Shown here: in pieces, positions 17,916 to 25,450 of the stretch | Layout of the letters: every line of letters begins with the position of its first letter | Numbering within the stretch: position 1 is the first letter of the stretch | Assembly (NCBI RefSeq): GCF_002201535.1 | Contig: NZ_NIWW01000001.1 | Coordinates: 62,001-126,000, forward strand | Direction: 5' to 3' | Source: Lacimicrobium sp. SS2-24 | Lineage (GTDB): Bacteria > Pseudomonadota > Gammaproteobacteria > Enterobacterales > Alteromonadaceae | DNA: 64,000 nucleotides | Notes under the pieces: generated by a model | The model's input: the letters and a program-made list of their open reading frames with translations, nothing else | The model's database searches: none | Told to the model about the DNA's origin: nothing | Program-made: the position numbers and the translations under genes

Positions 17916-19523
17916 TTACATGCGGAACACGCCGAAACGGGTGTCCTCGATGGGTTTGTTAAGGGATGCAGACAAACATAAGCCAAGCACTTTACGGGTA
18001 TCGGCGGGGTCGATTACCCCGTCATCCCAGAGCCTGGCCGAGGCGTAGTAGGGATGACCCTGTCGCTCATAGTCATCAATAATAGGTTGCTTAAAGGCCT
18101 GTTCCTCTTCGCTGCTCCAGTCCTCATCTTTACGGGCCTTTTGGTCGCGTTTTACCTGCGCCAGCACACCGGCGGCCTGTTCCCCACCCATTACCGAAAT
18201 ACGCGCATTGGGCCACATAAACAAAAAGCGTGGATCGTAAGCACGGCCGCACATGCCATAGTTACCGGCACCAAAACTGCCGCCAATCAGAATGGTGAAT
18301 TTAGGCACCTTGGCGCAGGCCACTGCCGTCACCATTTTCGCGCCGTGTTTGGCAATGCCGCCGGCTTCGTACTGTTTACCCACCATAAAACCGGTAATGT
18401 TTTGCAGGAAAACCAGCGGAATCTTACGTTGGCTGCAAAGCTCAATAAAATGCGCGCCTTTTTGTGCGGATTCTGAGAACAAGATACCGTTATTGGCGAC
18501 GATCCCCACCGGATATCCGAATATACGAGCAAATCCGCAGACCAGTGTATTGCCGTACAGGGCTTTGAATTCGTCAAATTCTGACCCGTCTACAACACGG
18601 GCAATGATCTCCCGCACATCATAGGACTGACGACTGTCTTTGGGCACAATGCCGTAGATTTCACTGGCGTCATAATGCGGCTCTGTGGGCTCGGTCAGAT
18701 GCAAAGAGACGGGCTTGGTACGATTAAGCCTGGCAACCGCATCACGGGCAATTTTGAGGGCGTGATGATCATTATTGGCAAGATGATCCGCCACCCCTGA
18801 GGTGCGGCAATGCACATCACCGCCACCCAGCTCTTCGGCGGTCACCACCTCACCGGTGGCGGCTTTGACTAAAGGCGGTCCGCCAAGAAAAATGGTGCCC
18901 TGTTCTTTAACAATAATGGATTCATCAGCCATCGCCGGAACATAGGCGCCGCCTGCGGTACAGGAGCCCATAACCACGGCAATTTGTGGAATGTTGGCCG
19001 CCGAGAGGTTGGCCTGATTATAGAAGATGCGGCCGAAGTGTTCGCGATCGGGAAAGACCTCATCCTGACGGGGCAGGTTGGCCCCTCCGCTATCAACAAG
19101 ATAAATGCAGGGCAGGTTATTCTGTTCAGCAATCGTTTGTGCGCGCAGATGCTTTTTGACCGTTAGCGGGTAATAAGTACCACCTTTTACTGTGGCATCA
19201 TTGGCGACAATCATGCATTCGACACCACTGACACGGCCCACGCCGCAAATGATGCCTGCGGCAGGGACCTCTTCGTCGTAGACGTGCAGCGCAGCCAGTT
19301 GAGACAGCTCAAGAAAAGGGGCGCCGGGATCAAGCAGTGCTTCGATGCGCTCACGGGGTAATAACTTGCCTCTGTCCGTGTGGCGCTGATTGGCTTTTTC
19401 GCCTCCACCCTGACTGATTTGGGAAAACTGCGCGCGCAGGTCCTCTACCTGTGTCTGCATATGTTCGGCATTCTCGGCAAAGGCCTGACTCTTTATATTG
19501 ATTTTAGATTCTATTCGGGGCAC
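17916..19523 (-). CDS. liuB: Methylcrotonyl-CoA carboxylase, carboxyltransferase beta subunit
   Basis: A 535-residue carboxyltransferase of the acyl-CoA carboxylase beta family, full length. Conserved blocks include [44 protein letters not shown] and [16 protein letters not shown]. It transfers the carboxyl group from biotin on LiuD to methylcrotonyl-CoA. The 87-bp gap to liuA contains short CAGTTATCAG-like repeats and may carry an internal control signal, while the downstream spacing to liuC is only nine bases. Confidence 0.95.
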   Translation of the reverse strand: MPRIESKINIKSQAFAENAEHMQTQVEDLRAQFSQISQGGGEKANQRHTDRGKLLPRERIEALLDPGAPFLELSQLAALHVYDEEVPAAGIICGVGRVSGVECMIVANDATVKGGTYYPLTVKKHLRAQTIAEQNNLPCIYLVDSGGANLPRQDEVFPDREHFGRIFYNQANLSAANIPQIAVVMGSCTAGGAYVPAMADESIIVKEQGTIFLGGPPLVKAATGEVVTAEELGGGDVHCRTSGVADHLANNDHHALKIARDAVARLNRTKPVSLHLTEPTEPHYDASEIYGIVPKDSRQSYDVREIIARVVDGSEFDEFKALYGNTLVCGFARIFGYPVGIVANNGILFSESAQKGAHFIELCSQRKIPLVFLQNITGFMVGKQYEAGGIAKHGAKMVTAVACAKVPKFTILIGGSFGAGNYGMCGRAYDPRFLFMWPNARISVMGGEQAAGVLAQVKRDQKARKDEDWSSEEEQAFKQPIIDDYERQGHPYYASARLWDDGVIDPADTRKVLGLCLSASLNKPIEDTRFGVFRM

Positions 19524-19610
19524 AAGGCTCTCCTGCTAAAACGTTGTCAGATATCAACTATCAGTTGGCAGCAAAAAGCTGATCACTGACAGCTGTAGAC
19601 TGATGACTAT

Positions 19611-20780
19611 TTAGGCTGACTCTTTAAACAGTTCGCGACCGATTAACATACGGCGGATCTCAGAGGTACCGGCGCCAATCTCATACAGCTTAGCATCCCT
19701 GAGTAAGCGTCCGGTGGGATATTCGTTGATGTAGCCATTGCCGCCCAGCAGCTGAATGGCATCCAGTGCCATTTTGGTTGCCAGCTCAGCAGAATATAGA
19801 ATCACCGCGGCGGCATCTTTTCGTGTGGTTTCTCCGCGATCACAGGCTTTGGCAACCGTATACACATAGGATCTGGCAGCATTCATTTGTGTGTACATGT
19901 CGGCAATCTTGCCCTGTACCAGCTGAAATTCACCAATGCTCTGACCAAACTGCTTGCGGTCATGAATATAGGGCACAACCACATCCATGCAGGCTTGCAT
20001 TATGCCCAGTGGACCACCAGAGAGGACCAGACGCTCATAGTCGAGGCCGCTCATCAGCACCTTCACACCACCCCCTTCAACGCCCAGGATATTTTCTGCC
20101 GGTACCTCACAATTATCGAACACGAGTTCACAGGTATTGGATGAGCGCATGCCCAGCTTGTCGAGTTTTTGTGCCTGAGTGAAGCCAGGGGTGTCTTTTT
20201 CAACAATAAAAGCAGTGATGCCTTTAGAGCCGGCATTGACGTCAGTTTTGGCGTAGATGACAAACACGTGGGCATCGGGACCATTAGTGATCCACATCTT
20301 GTTACCGTTGAGGATGTACTTGTCACCGTCTTTTCTGGCGTTAAGTTTCATACTGACCACGTCAGAACCGGCGTTGGGCTCGCTCATGGCCAGTGCGCCA
20401 ATATGTTCACCGCTTACCAGCTTCGGCAGGTATTTTTCCCGTTGTGCGTCGTTGCCGTTTTTATAGATTTGGTTCACACATAAATTGGAGTGCGCCCCAT
20501 AGCTGAGTCCGATACCGGCTGAGGCGCGGCTGATTTCTTCCATCGCCACCACGTGGGCGAGGTAGCCCATGTCAGCACCACCATATTGCTCTGATACGGT
20601 GACACCCAACAAGCCCATGTCGCCCAGTTTAGGCCACAATTCATTAGGAAAGGCATTGTTTTCATCGGCACTTTCGGCCAGTGGCGCAATCTCACCCTGG
20701 GCAAAGGCATAAACATGGTCTCGAAGCATATCGACTTCTTCGCCAAGTCCGAAATTCAGGGTAGGGTAATGGGCTTTCAT
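19611..20780 (-). CDS. liuA: Isovaleryl-CoA dehydrogenase
   Basis: A 389-residue acyl-CoA dehydrogenase. [10 protein letters not shown] and [10 protein letters not shown] are flavin/substrate signatures, [10 protein letters not shown] holds the Glu positioned as catalytic base in isovaleryl-CoA dehydrogenases, and [20 protein letters not shown] is the C-terminal signature. It oxidises isovaleryl-CoA to 3-methylcrotonyl-CoA, passing electrons to ETF. Its ATG overlaps the liuR stop by four bases, so regulator and enzyme are translationally coupled. Confidence 0.95.
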   Translation of the reverse strand: MKAHYPTLNFGLGEEVDMLRDHVYAFAQGEIAPLAESADENNAFPNELWPKLGDMGLLGVTVSEQYGGADMGYLAHVVAMEEISRASAGIGLSYGAHSNLCVNQIYKNGNDAQREKYLPKLVSGEHIGALAMSEPNAGSDVVSMKLNARKDGDKYILNGNKMWITNGPDAHVFVIYAKTDVNAGSKGITAFIVEKDTPGFTQAQKLDKLGMRSSNTCELVFDNCEVPAENILGVEGGGVKVLMSGLDYERLVLSGGPLGIMQACMDVVVPYIHDRKQFGQSIGEFQLVQGKIADMYTQMNAARSYVYTVAKACDRGETTRKDAAAVILYSAELATKMALDAIQLLGGNGYINEYPTGRLLRDAKLYEIGAGTSEIRRMLIGRELFKESA

Positions 20781-21175
20781 GCGCGTTGTCCTCTTGTCAG
20801 TTGTTCGAGTTCCAGGCGACAGCGTTGTTCCAGATCGTCCAGTTCATTCATCAGCATACGGATGTCTTCCAGTTGTTGGCTCATGCTGGCGCGTTTGAGG
20901 GCGATCATGTCGAGGATCACCTCGTTCTGGGCCAGGGAGTTCTGGTTGCTGTCATAAAGGTTAAACAGGGTTTTGGTTTCTGCCAGTGAAAAGCCGAGTC
21001 TTTTTCCTCTGAGGATCAGTTTCAGCCTCACCCTGTCTTTGTTGTGGTAGATGCGAGTCTGACCGTTGCGCTCAGGACACAGTAGCCCTTGTTCCTCGTA
21101 AAAGCGGATGGAACGGGGGGTAATGTCAAATTCTTTTGCCAGTTCGCCAATACTGTATGTGCTGTTGTCGGCCAT
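20777..21175 (-). CDS. liuR: MerR-family regulator of the liu operon
   Basis: A 132-residue MerR protein: winged helix [20 protein letters not shown] at 6-25, a second DNA-contacting part [19 protein letters not shown], and a C-terminal dimerisation coiled coil. First gene of the liu operon, overlapping liuA by four bases. LiuR in gammaproteobacteria represses branched-chain amino acid catabolism and is relieved by pathway acyl-CoAs (family knowledge). A palindromic candidate operator lies just upstream of its own start, consistent with autoregulation. Confidence 0.92.
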   Translation of the reverse strand: MADNSTYSIGELAKEFDITPRSIRFYEEQGLLCPERNGQTRIYHNKDRVRLKLILRGKRLGFSLAETKTLFNLYDSNQNSLAQNEVILDMIALKRASMSQQLEDIRMLMNELDDLEQRCRLELEQLTRGQRA

Positions 21176-21181
21176 ATCACT

Positions 21182-21195
21182 TTACGTTTACGTAA
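21182..21195. promoter_or_regulatory. Candidate LiuR operator upstream of liuR
   Basis: TTACG-TTTA-CGTAA is a perfect-arm inverted repeat seven bases upstream of the liuR start. Related TTAC/GTAA words continue to about 21230. The sequence resembles the LiuR motif I recall from gammaproteobacteria. It lies in the 253-bp gap shared with the divergent thiolase gene, so it might control both directions. Confidence 0.6.
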
Positions 21196-21428
21196 GCTGT
21201 AAGTTAACCTAAAGGTAAAGTAAGCGTAACAAGGCGTCAACATGGGGGAGAGCAGAAAAACTGGTCAACCTGTGAAAATGTTCATTATGCTGTACGTTTG
21301 GCTTATAGCGTTTGTTCCCGCAACTGGTTTAGCATAGCCCCCAGATGAGGCTGGCGGACCGGGCCGGATGTCCAAAAAACGTGGGGCGCGGGTCGATATA
21401 ATTTTGGTTAACCCATACAGAGGATTCG

Positions 21429-22610
21429 ATGATGGATAAGAATGATGCAGTGGTAATTGTTGATGCAAGACGTACCCCGATGGGGGGCTTTCAGGGCGCA
21501 CTGTCACCTCTGACTGCGGTTGAGCTTGGAGCCGAAGCGATAAAAGCGTTGCTTGAGAAACAGGACGCTGATGCAGTGCAGGAAGTGTTTATGGGATGTG
21601 TGTTGCCTGCCGGACTGGGACAGTCTCCTGCACGTCAGGCAAGTTTGAAGGCGGGGCTACCGTTGTCTGCTGGCGTCACTACCATTAATAAGGTGTGTGG
21701 TTCAGGTATGAAAGCGGTCATGCTGGCGCACGATTTAATCAAGGCGGGCAGTATTGATACGGCCATAGCCGGAGGCATGGAAAGTATGAGTAACGCGCCT
21801 TATTTGTTGCCGAAGGCGCGCAGCGGATACCGTATGGGCCATGGTCAGGTGCTGGATCACATGATGCTGGATGGTCTGGAGAATGCGTATGACGGTAAAG
21901 CCATGGGATGCTTTGCCCAGGATACCGCAGACAAAGAACGCATCGATCGTGAACAAATGGACGAATTTGCTCTTACTTCTTTGTCACGGGCCAATCAGGC
22001 CATCAGCAGCGGCGCTTTTGCCAACGAAATTACGCCTGTGACCATTGCCACCCGCAAAGGTGATATCACCGTCGATACCGATGAAGGGCCGGGTAATGCT
22101 ATGCCTGAGAAGATCCCCAATCTTCGCGCTGCATTTAAAAAAGACGGCACGATCACTGCCGCAAATTCCAGTTCGATTTCTGATGGTGCCGCGGCACTGA
22201 TGGTCATGCGCGAATCCGTCGCGCAGCAAAAAGGCCTGACACCCCTGGCGAGAATTGTAGGCCATAGCACTCACTCCATTGAGCCAGAAAATTTCACTGT
22301 GGCACCGGTGGGCGCAATGCAAAAGCTGCTGGACAAGGTTAACTGGCAGACCAGCGATGTAGATCTGTTTGAAATTAACGAAGCCTTTGCCATGGTCACC
22401 ATGCTGGCGATAAAACAGCTGGAGCTGGACGCTGAGAAGGTGAATGTTAATGGTGGCGCCTGTGCGCTGGGCCATCCCATCGGTGCTTCCGGTGCCCGTA
22501 TTCTGGTGACGCTGCTGCATGCGCTGAAAAATCGGGGACTGAAAAAAGGCATCGCCTCATTGTGCATTGGAGGAGGCGAGGCCACCGCTATCGCTGTGGA
22601 GATGCTCTAA
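21429..22610 (+). CDS. Acetyl-CoA C-acetyltransferase (thiolase II)
   Basis: A 393-residue thiolase. Nucleophile Cys90 lies in NKVCGSGMKAV, NEAFAM and GHPIGASGARI supply the active-site Asn and His, and LCIGGGEA the second Cys. It interconverts two acetyl-CoA and acetoacetyl-CoA. Divergent from the liu operon, it would process acetoacetyl-CoA formed from the acetoacetate made by MvaB. No CoA-transferase for acetoacetate is in the window. AtoB, PhaA and ThlA cannot be told apart here, so no symbol is given. A GAGGA ribosome site precedes the first of two adjacent ATGs. Confidence 0.92.
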   Translation: MMDKNDAVVIVDARRTPMGGFQGALSPLTAVELGAEAIKALLEKQDADAVQEVFMGCVLPAGLGQSPARQASLKAGLPLSAGVTTINKVCGSGMKAVMLAHDLIKAGSIDTAIAGGMESMSNAPYLLPKARSGYRMGHGQVLDHMMLDGLENAYDGKAMGCFAQDTADKERIDREQMDEFALTSLSRANQAISSGAFANEITPVTIATRKGDITVDTDEGPGNAMPEKIPNLRAAFKKDGTITAANSSSISDGAAALMVMRESVAQQKGLTPLARIVGHSTHSIEPENFTVAPVGAMQKLLDKVNWQTSDVDLFEINEAFAMVTMLAIKQLELDAEKVNVNGGACALGHPIGASGARILVTLLHALKNRGLKKGIASLCIGGGEATAIAVEML

Positions 22611-22623
22611 GGTCTGAAACCAG

Positions 22624-22642
22624 GGTGGGGTGCAGCCCCACC
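22624..22642. terminator. Hairpin between convergent genes
   Basis: GGTGGGG and CCCCACC enclose a five-base loop in the 41-bp gap between the thiolase gene and the convergent solute-binding-like gene. There is no T-run, so termination is plausible but unproven. Confidence 0.35.
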
Positions 22643-22651
22643 TTGCACTGA

Positions 22652-23422
22652 CTAATGCTGTTCGGGGGTATGCGTCGCGTACCCCTGCTTGTTAGGGAAA
22701 TAGCGTAACACCAGGTTTTGATAAGCCTCGGTACCCAGAAAATTACGCATTGCTGATGCAACCCCTTCAACCAGTTGCGGATCCGAATCCGGATGAAAGG
22801 CGCCGTAAAAGGTCAGTTCATCGAAGGTCACCAAGTGCTGTAACAGCCTGATTTCATGCTCTTGCAGTTGGTGCAGCATACTTTCAGATAGGGAGATCAC
22901 ATCGACCCTGTCCAGTTCAAGCAAGCCCGTAAGCTGTGCAATATTCTCTACTTCGACCAGATTGTTTCTGGTTGAGAAGGCGTCATGTGAGGTCATGATA
23001 TGCGCTGTGGCGCTATCTCTGATGACCCCGACCCGGTAGAACTGCGCATCTGTCCACTGCTTAAATCCAGGATAATGTTGAGATTTTCGTCCGAATAGTG
23101 AAACCTGATTACTGGCAAAAGGCTCCAGCCACAGAAACTGGGTTTCACGCTCTGCGGTTCTGGCCATGGAAAATATCAGGGTATCGGGCTGAGTGCTGGC
23201 AATATGGTAGGCGCGGGCCCAGGGCATCATTTCTACCTTGAGTTCCATATCGAGCCGCTCTGCCACCTGTTTGAAAAATGCAATTGAAAAGCCGTCGTAG
23301 CCGTTTTCGGTTTTAAAACTAAATGGCGGGAAATGCTCTGTCACGGCACGAAGCTGAGCACCGTGAGCACTCAGGCTGCAAACCAACAGCAACAGAACGT
23401 GACTTAACACCCTGATTGTCAC
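22652..23422 (-). CDS. Orphan solute-binding (SBP family 3-like) periplasmic protein
   Basis: A 256-residue exported protein of the bacterial extracellular solute-binding type 3 fold. A GTG at 23420-23422 is chosen as start: GGAG lies seven bases before it and the hydrophobic signal peptide (VLSHVLLLLVCSLSAHG) begins just after. The longer frame to 23512 adds 30 atypical residues. VTEHFPPFSF opens the mature domain and EMMPWARAYH is the family hallmark. No permease or ATPase genes are near. Ligand unknown. It may act as a periplasmic sensor or a component for a distant transporter. Related to the genes at 31317, 32158, 37170 and 38726. Confidence 0.75.
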   Translation of the reverse strand: MTIRVLSHVLLLLVCSLSAHGAQLRAVTEHFPPFSFKTENGYDGFSIAFFKQVAERLDMELKVEMMPWARAYHIASTQPDTLIFSMARTAERETQFLWLEPFASNQVSLFGRKSQHYPGFKQWTDAQFYRVGVIRDSATAHIMTSHDAFSTRNNLVEVENIAQLTGLLELDRVDVISLSESMLHQLQEHEIRLLQHLVTFDELTFYGAFHPDSDPQLVEGVASAMRNFLGTEAYQNLVLRYFPNKQGYATHTPEQH

Positions 23423-23540
23423 CAGATCGCTCCACTTCGCCCCAACAATATTCTTACAGCATAACAATAAATCAGGAAATGTGTCTGTCCTGCTGTGGGT
23501 GCAGCCTTTCACAAGGTTAACTACTACTGCATGAGGGGGC

Positions 23541-24899
23541 TTAGGAGGGCGTCAGTTGCTCTTCTTTGATGCGCTGAATATAGGCCAGGCGCCAGCCAAG
23601 GAAAATGGCCGCGCTGGTCAGGCCCACAATAAAGCCGATCCAGAAGCCGGTAGCGGCCATTTTGGGTACGATCCAGTCGGTCAGACCCAGGATGCAGCCA
23701 GTGGTGAGGCCGATTCCCCAGTAAGACAAAAAGCTGATATAGAACATGGCCTTGGCATCTTTATAGCCGCGCAGCGCACAGCCGGATATGACCTGTATTG
23801 CGTCAGAAAACTGGAATACGGCCGCAAGAAACATCAGATCTGCAGCCATACGCACCACTTCAGCATCATTGCTGTAAAGGTCTGCTATCTGAAAGCGCAG
23901 CAAGAATGAGACGCTTGCGGTAAACAGTGCGCAGGCTATTCCCACAATCCAAGCGCCATGCACGGCTTTTCTGGCATGTAAGGGCTTCTCTTCACCTAAC
24001 AGAAAACCGACCCGGATGGCGACCGCCAGTCCGATGCTTAAGGGGATCATAAACATCAGGGCTGAAAAATTCAGTGCCACCTGGTGGGAAGCGACAATAA
24101 GGGCGCCAAAGGGGGCCAGGAGTATCGCCACCACAGAAAATAAAGACACTTCAAACAGAATGGTCATGGCGATGGGCAGTCCCAGCCGCAATATTTCGGC
24201 AAATTCAGACAGCCTGGGGGCATACCACTGACTGAAAAAAGGGTAATGAGACATTTTGCGGGAATAATGGGTGTAGACCCAGGTACACACCATCATGCCG
24301 ACAAATACTAGACCCGTTGCAATGCCGCAGCCCGCGCCACCAAAAGCGGGTAGCCCCAGCTTGCCGTAAATAAACACGTAATTGGCGGGAATGTTAATCA
24401 ACAGCCCGACAAACATGATGATCATCGACGGGCGGGTAACAGACAAGCCCTCGCAGTACTGGCGGAGGACCTGGTAGACAGCGAAAAAGGGCATGCTTAT
24501 GAGCATGTACTGCAAATATTCCAGCGTAATGGCCTGCAGTTTGGGTTCCATGCCCAAAAGACCTTTAAGATGAGGTACCCAGAAATAACATAAAGCCAGT
24601 GGAACAGAGAGCAATAAGGATAACCAGAGTGTTTGTTGTCCCTTGGCAGGGATCAAATCAGTGCGTCTTGAGCCATCCAGACGGGATACGATAGGCGGGA
24701 GGGCTAAAATGATGCCCTGCAGAAAAAACAGAATGGGCATTACAATACTAGATGCAATAGCCACTGCAGCCATATCTGTGGCAGATACTCTGCCGGCCAT
24801 AATGGTATCGGAAACCCCCATCAGGGTCTGTGTGACCTGAGCAATAAGAAGCGGCCAGGCCAGTTTAACCAGTTGTCGTATTTCGTGGGACAGACTCAT
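23541..24899 (-). CDS. MATE-family multidrug/Na+ or H+ antiporter
   Basis: A 452-residue inner-membrane protein with about 12 hydrophobic segments and the MATE pattern in both halves, for example WPLLIAQVTQTLMGVSDTIM at the N-terminus and FLAAVFQFSDAIQVISGCAL in the second half. Such proteins export cationic drugs or metabolites in exchange for Na+ or H+. NorM-like by length and N-terminal sequence. Monocistronic on the minus strand; its promoter must lie in the 24900-25130 region that also holds dyads discussed separately. Confidence 0.88.
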   Translation of the reverse strand: MSLSHEIRQLVKLAWPLLIAQVTQTLMGVSDTIMAGRVSATDMAAVAIASSIVMPILFFLQGIILALPPIVSRLDGSRRTDLIPAKGQQTLWLSLLLSVPLALCYFWVPHLKGLLGMEPKLQAITLEYLQYMLISMPFFAVYQVLRQYCEGLSVTRPSMIIMFVGLLINIPANYVFIYGKLGLPAFGGAGCGIATGLVFVGMMVCTWVYTHYSRKMSHYPFFSQWYAPRLSEFAEILRLGLPIAMTILFEVSLFSVVAILLAPFGALIVASHQVALNFSALMFMIPLSIGLAVAIRVGFLLGEEKPLHARKAVHGAWIVGIACALFTASVSFLLRFQIADLYSNDAEVVRMAADLMFLAAVFQFSDAIQVISGCALRGYKDAKAMFYISFLSYWGIGLTTGCILGLTDWIVPKMAATGFWIGFIVGLTSAAIFLGWRLAYIQRIKEEQLTPS

Positions 24900-25027
24900 A
24901 GATGATGATGGGTTCAGGGGCAGTATTTTTGGGGCTCTTTATACCATAAGCGGTGAAAGTCAGCCCGTAATTTTATTGCTACAAAGGGTTACCGCTGGCC
25001 AGAGTTTAAAAAATTCCGGTGTGATAA

Positions 25028-25074
25028 CCGTTGCACTATAACGGGGCGGTATTGCACCTTATATTGCAATAACC
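25028..25074. promoter_or_regulatory. Two adjacent dyads, candidate enhancer (bEBP) sites
   Basis: Dyad 1 is CCGTT-N7-AACGG (25028-25044). Dyad 2 pairs GGTATTGCA (25048-25056) with TGCAATAACC (25065-25074), one base out of register. Both contain TTGCA. They lie about 60-105 bp upstream of the sigma-54 promoter at 25135, the usual distance for enhancer-binding activators. They could instead be operators for the divergent MATE gene. Confidence 0.45.
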
Positions 25075-25134
25075 GGCATGCTCAGTGCCTGTGAAAATAA
25101 GTTATCGTATTGAAAATAATGGAAAAAATAAAAC

Positions 25135-25150
25135 TGGTACGGCCTGTGCT
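25135..25150 (+). promoter_or_regulatory. Sigma-54 (-24/-12) promoter
   Basis: TGGTACGGCCTGTGCT matches the consensus TGGCACG-N4-TTGCW at 10 of 12 defined bases, with the invariant GG and GC exactly spaced. Transcription would start near 25160 and run rightward. No coding sequence follows on this strand; an intrinsic terminator ends the stretch at 25417. Confidence 0.65.
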
Positions 25151-25160
25151 TTTAAATCGC

Positions 25161-25418
25161 TGCGTTAATTTGAGGGGTGGTCGCCAATGGGAATTGCCGA
25201 TACTAAAACAAAAGCGACCTGAAATACGGGAAATAACAATAATAAAAGGGCACTAAAAACAATAACAGCCTGCTCCCGGTGGTCGTAACATAATAATCTC
25301 CCCCGATTCTGCTTTAGGAAAACGAAGCGGTTGTTGCGAAGGTCAGAACATAACAATAATAATCTGACCTGGCATATTAATAAGCCCATGGCGGAAGATT
25401 CCCCCATGGGCTTTTTTA
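25161..25418 (+). ncRNA. Candidate CrcZ-like Hfq-titrating small RNA
   Basis: About 255 nt between a sigma-54 promoter and a strong terminator contain five A-rich tracts: 25205-25213, 25231-25247, 25255-25267, 25287-25297 and 25347-25362. Three of the four longest include AAYAAYAA, the Hfq distal-face/Crc CA motif. They lie in hairpin loops: GGTCGC/GCGACC (25179-25184 with 25214-25219), CGGGA/TCCCG (25227-25231 with 25274-25278), and GGTCAGA/TCTGACC (25341-25347 with 25363-25369). A plain hairpin CTGCTT/AAGCGG lies between. CrcZ and CrcY of Pseudomonas have the same plan: CbrB/sigma-54 promoter, several CA motifs, terminator. Start and end are predicted. No good ribosome site with ORF is seen on this strand. 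Homology to CrcZ is by architecture, not demonstrated sequence similarity. Confidence 0.6.
25383..25417 (+). terminator. Intrinsic terminator of the candidate small RNA
   Basis: AGCCCATGG (25383-25391) pairs perfectly with CCATGGGCT (25404-25412) and is followed by a run of T to 25417. The T-run is on the plus strand, although the nearest plus-strand gene upstream ends at 22610, so it ends a separate transcript. The convergent oligopeptidase gene stops at 25451. Confidence 0.85.
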
Positions 25419-25450
25419 TTCAGTGTTTTTATCCAGCAGACAACGGGTTG

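Noticed and set aside
23423-23512. Upstream extension of the solute-binding gene at 22652
   Set aside because: The added residues precede an otherwise normal signal peptide, and the GTG at 23422 has a proper ribosome site.
25165-25407. 80-aa minus-strand open frame opposite the small-RNA candidate
   Set aside because: No ribosome site or recognisable sequence, and it overlaps the structured, terminator-ended plus-strand element; treated as chance.
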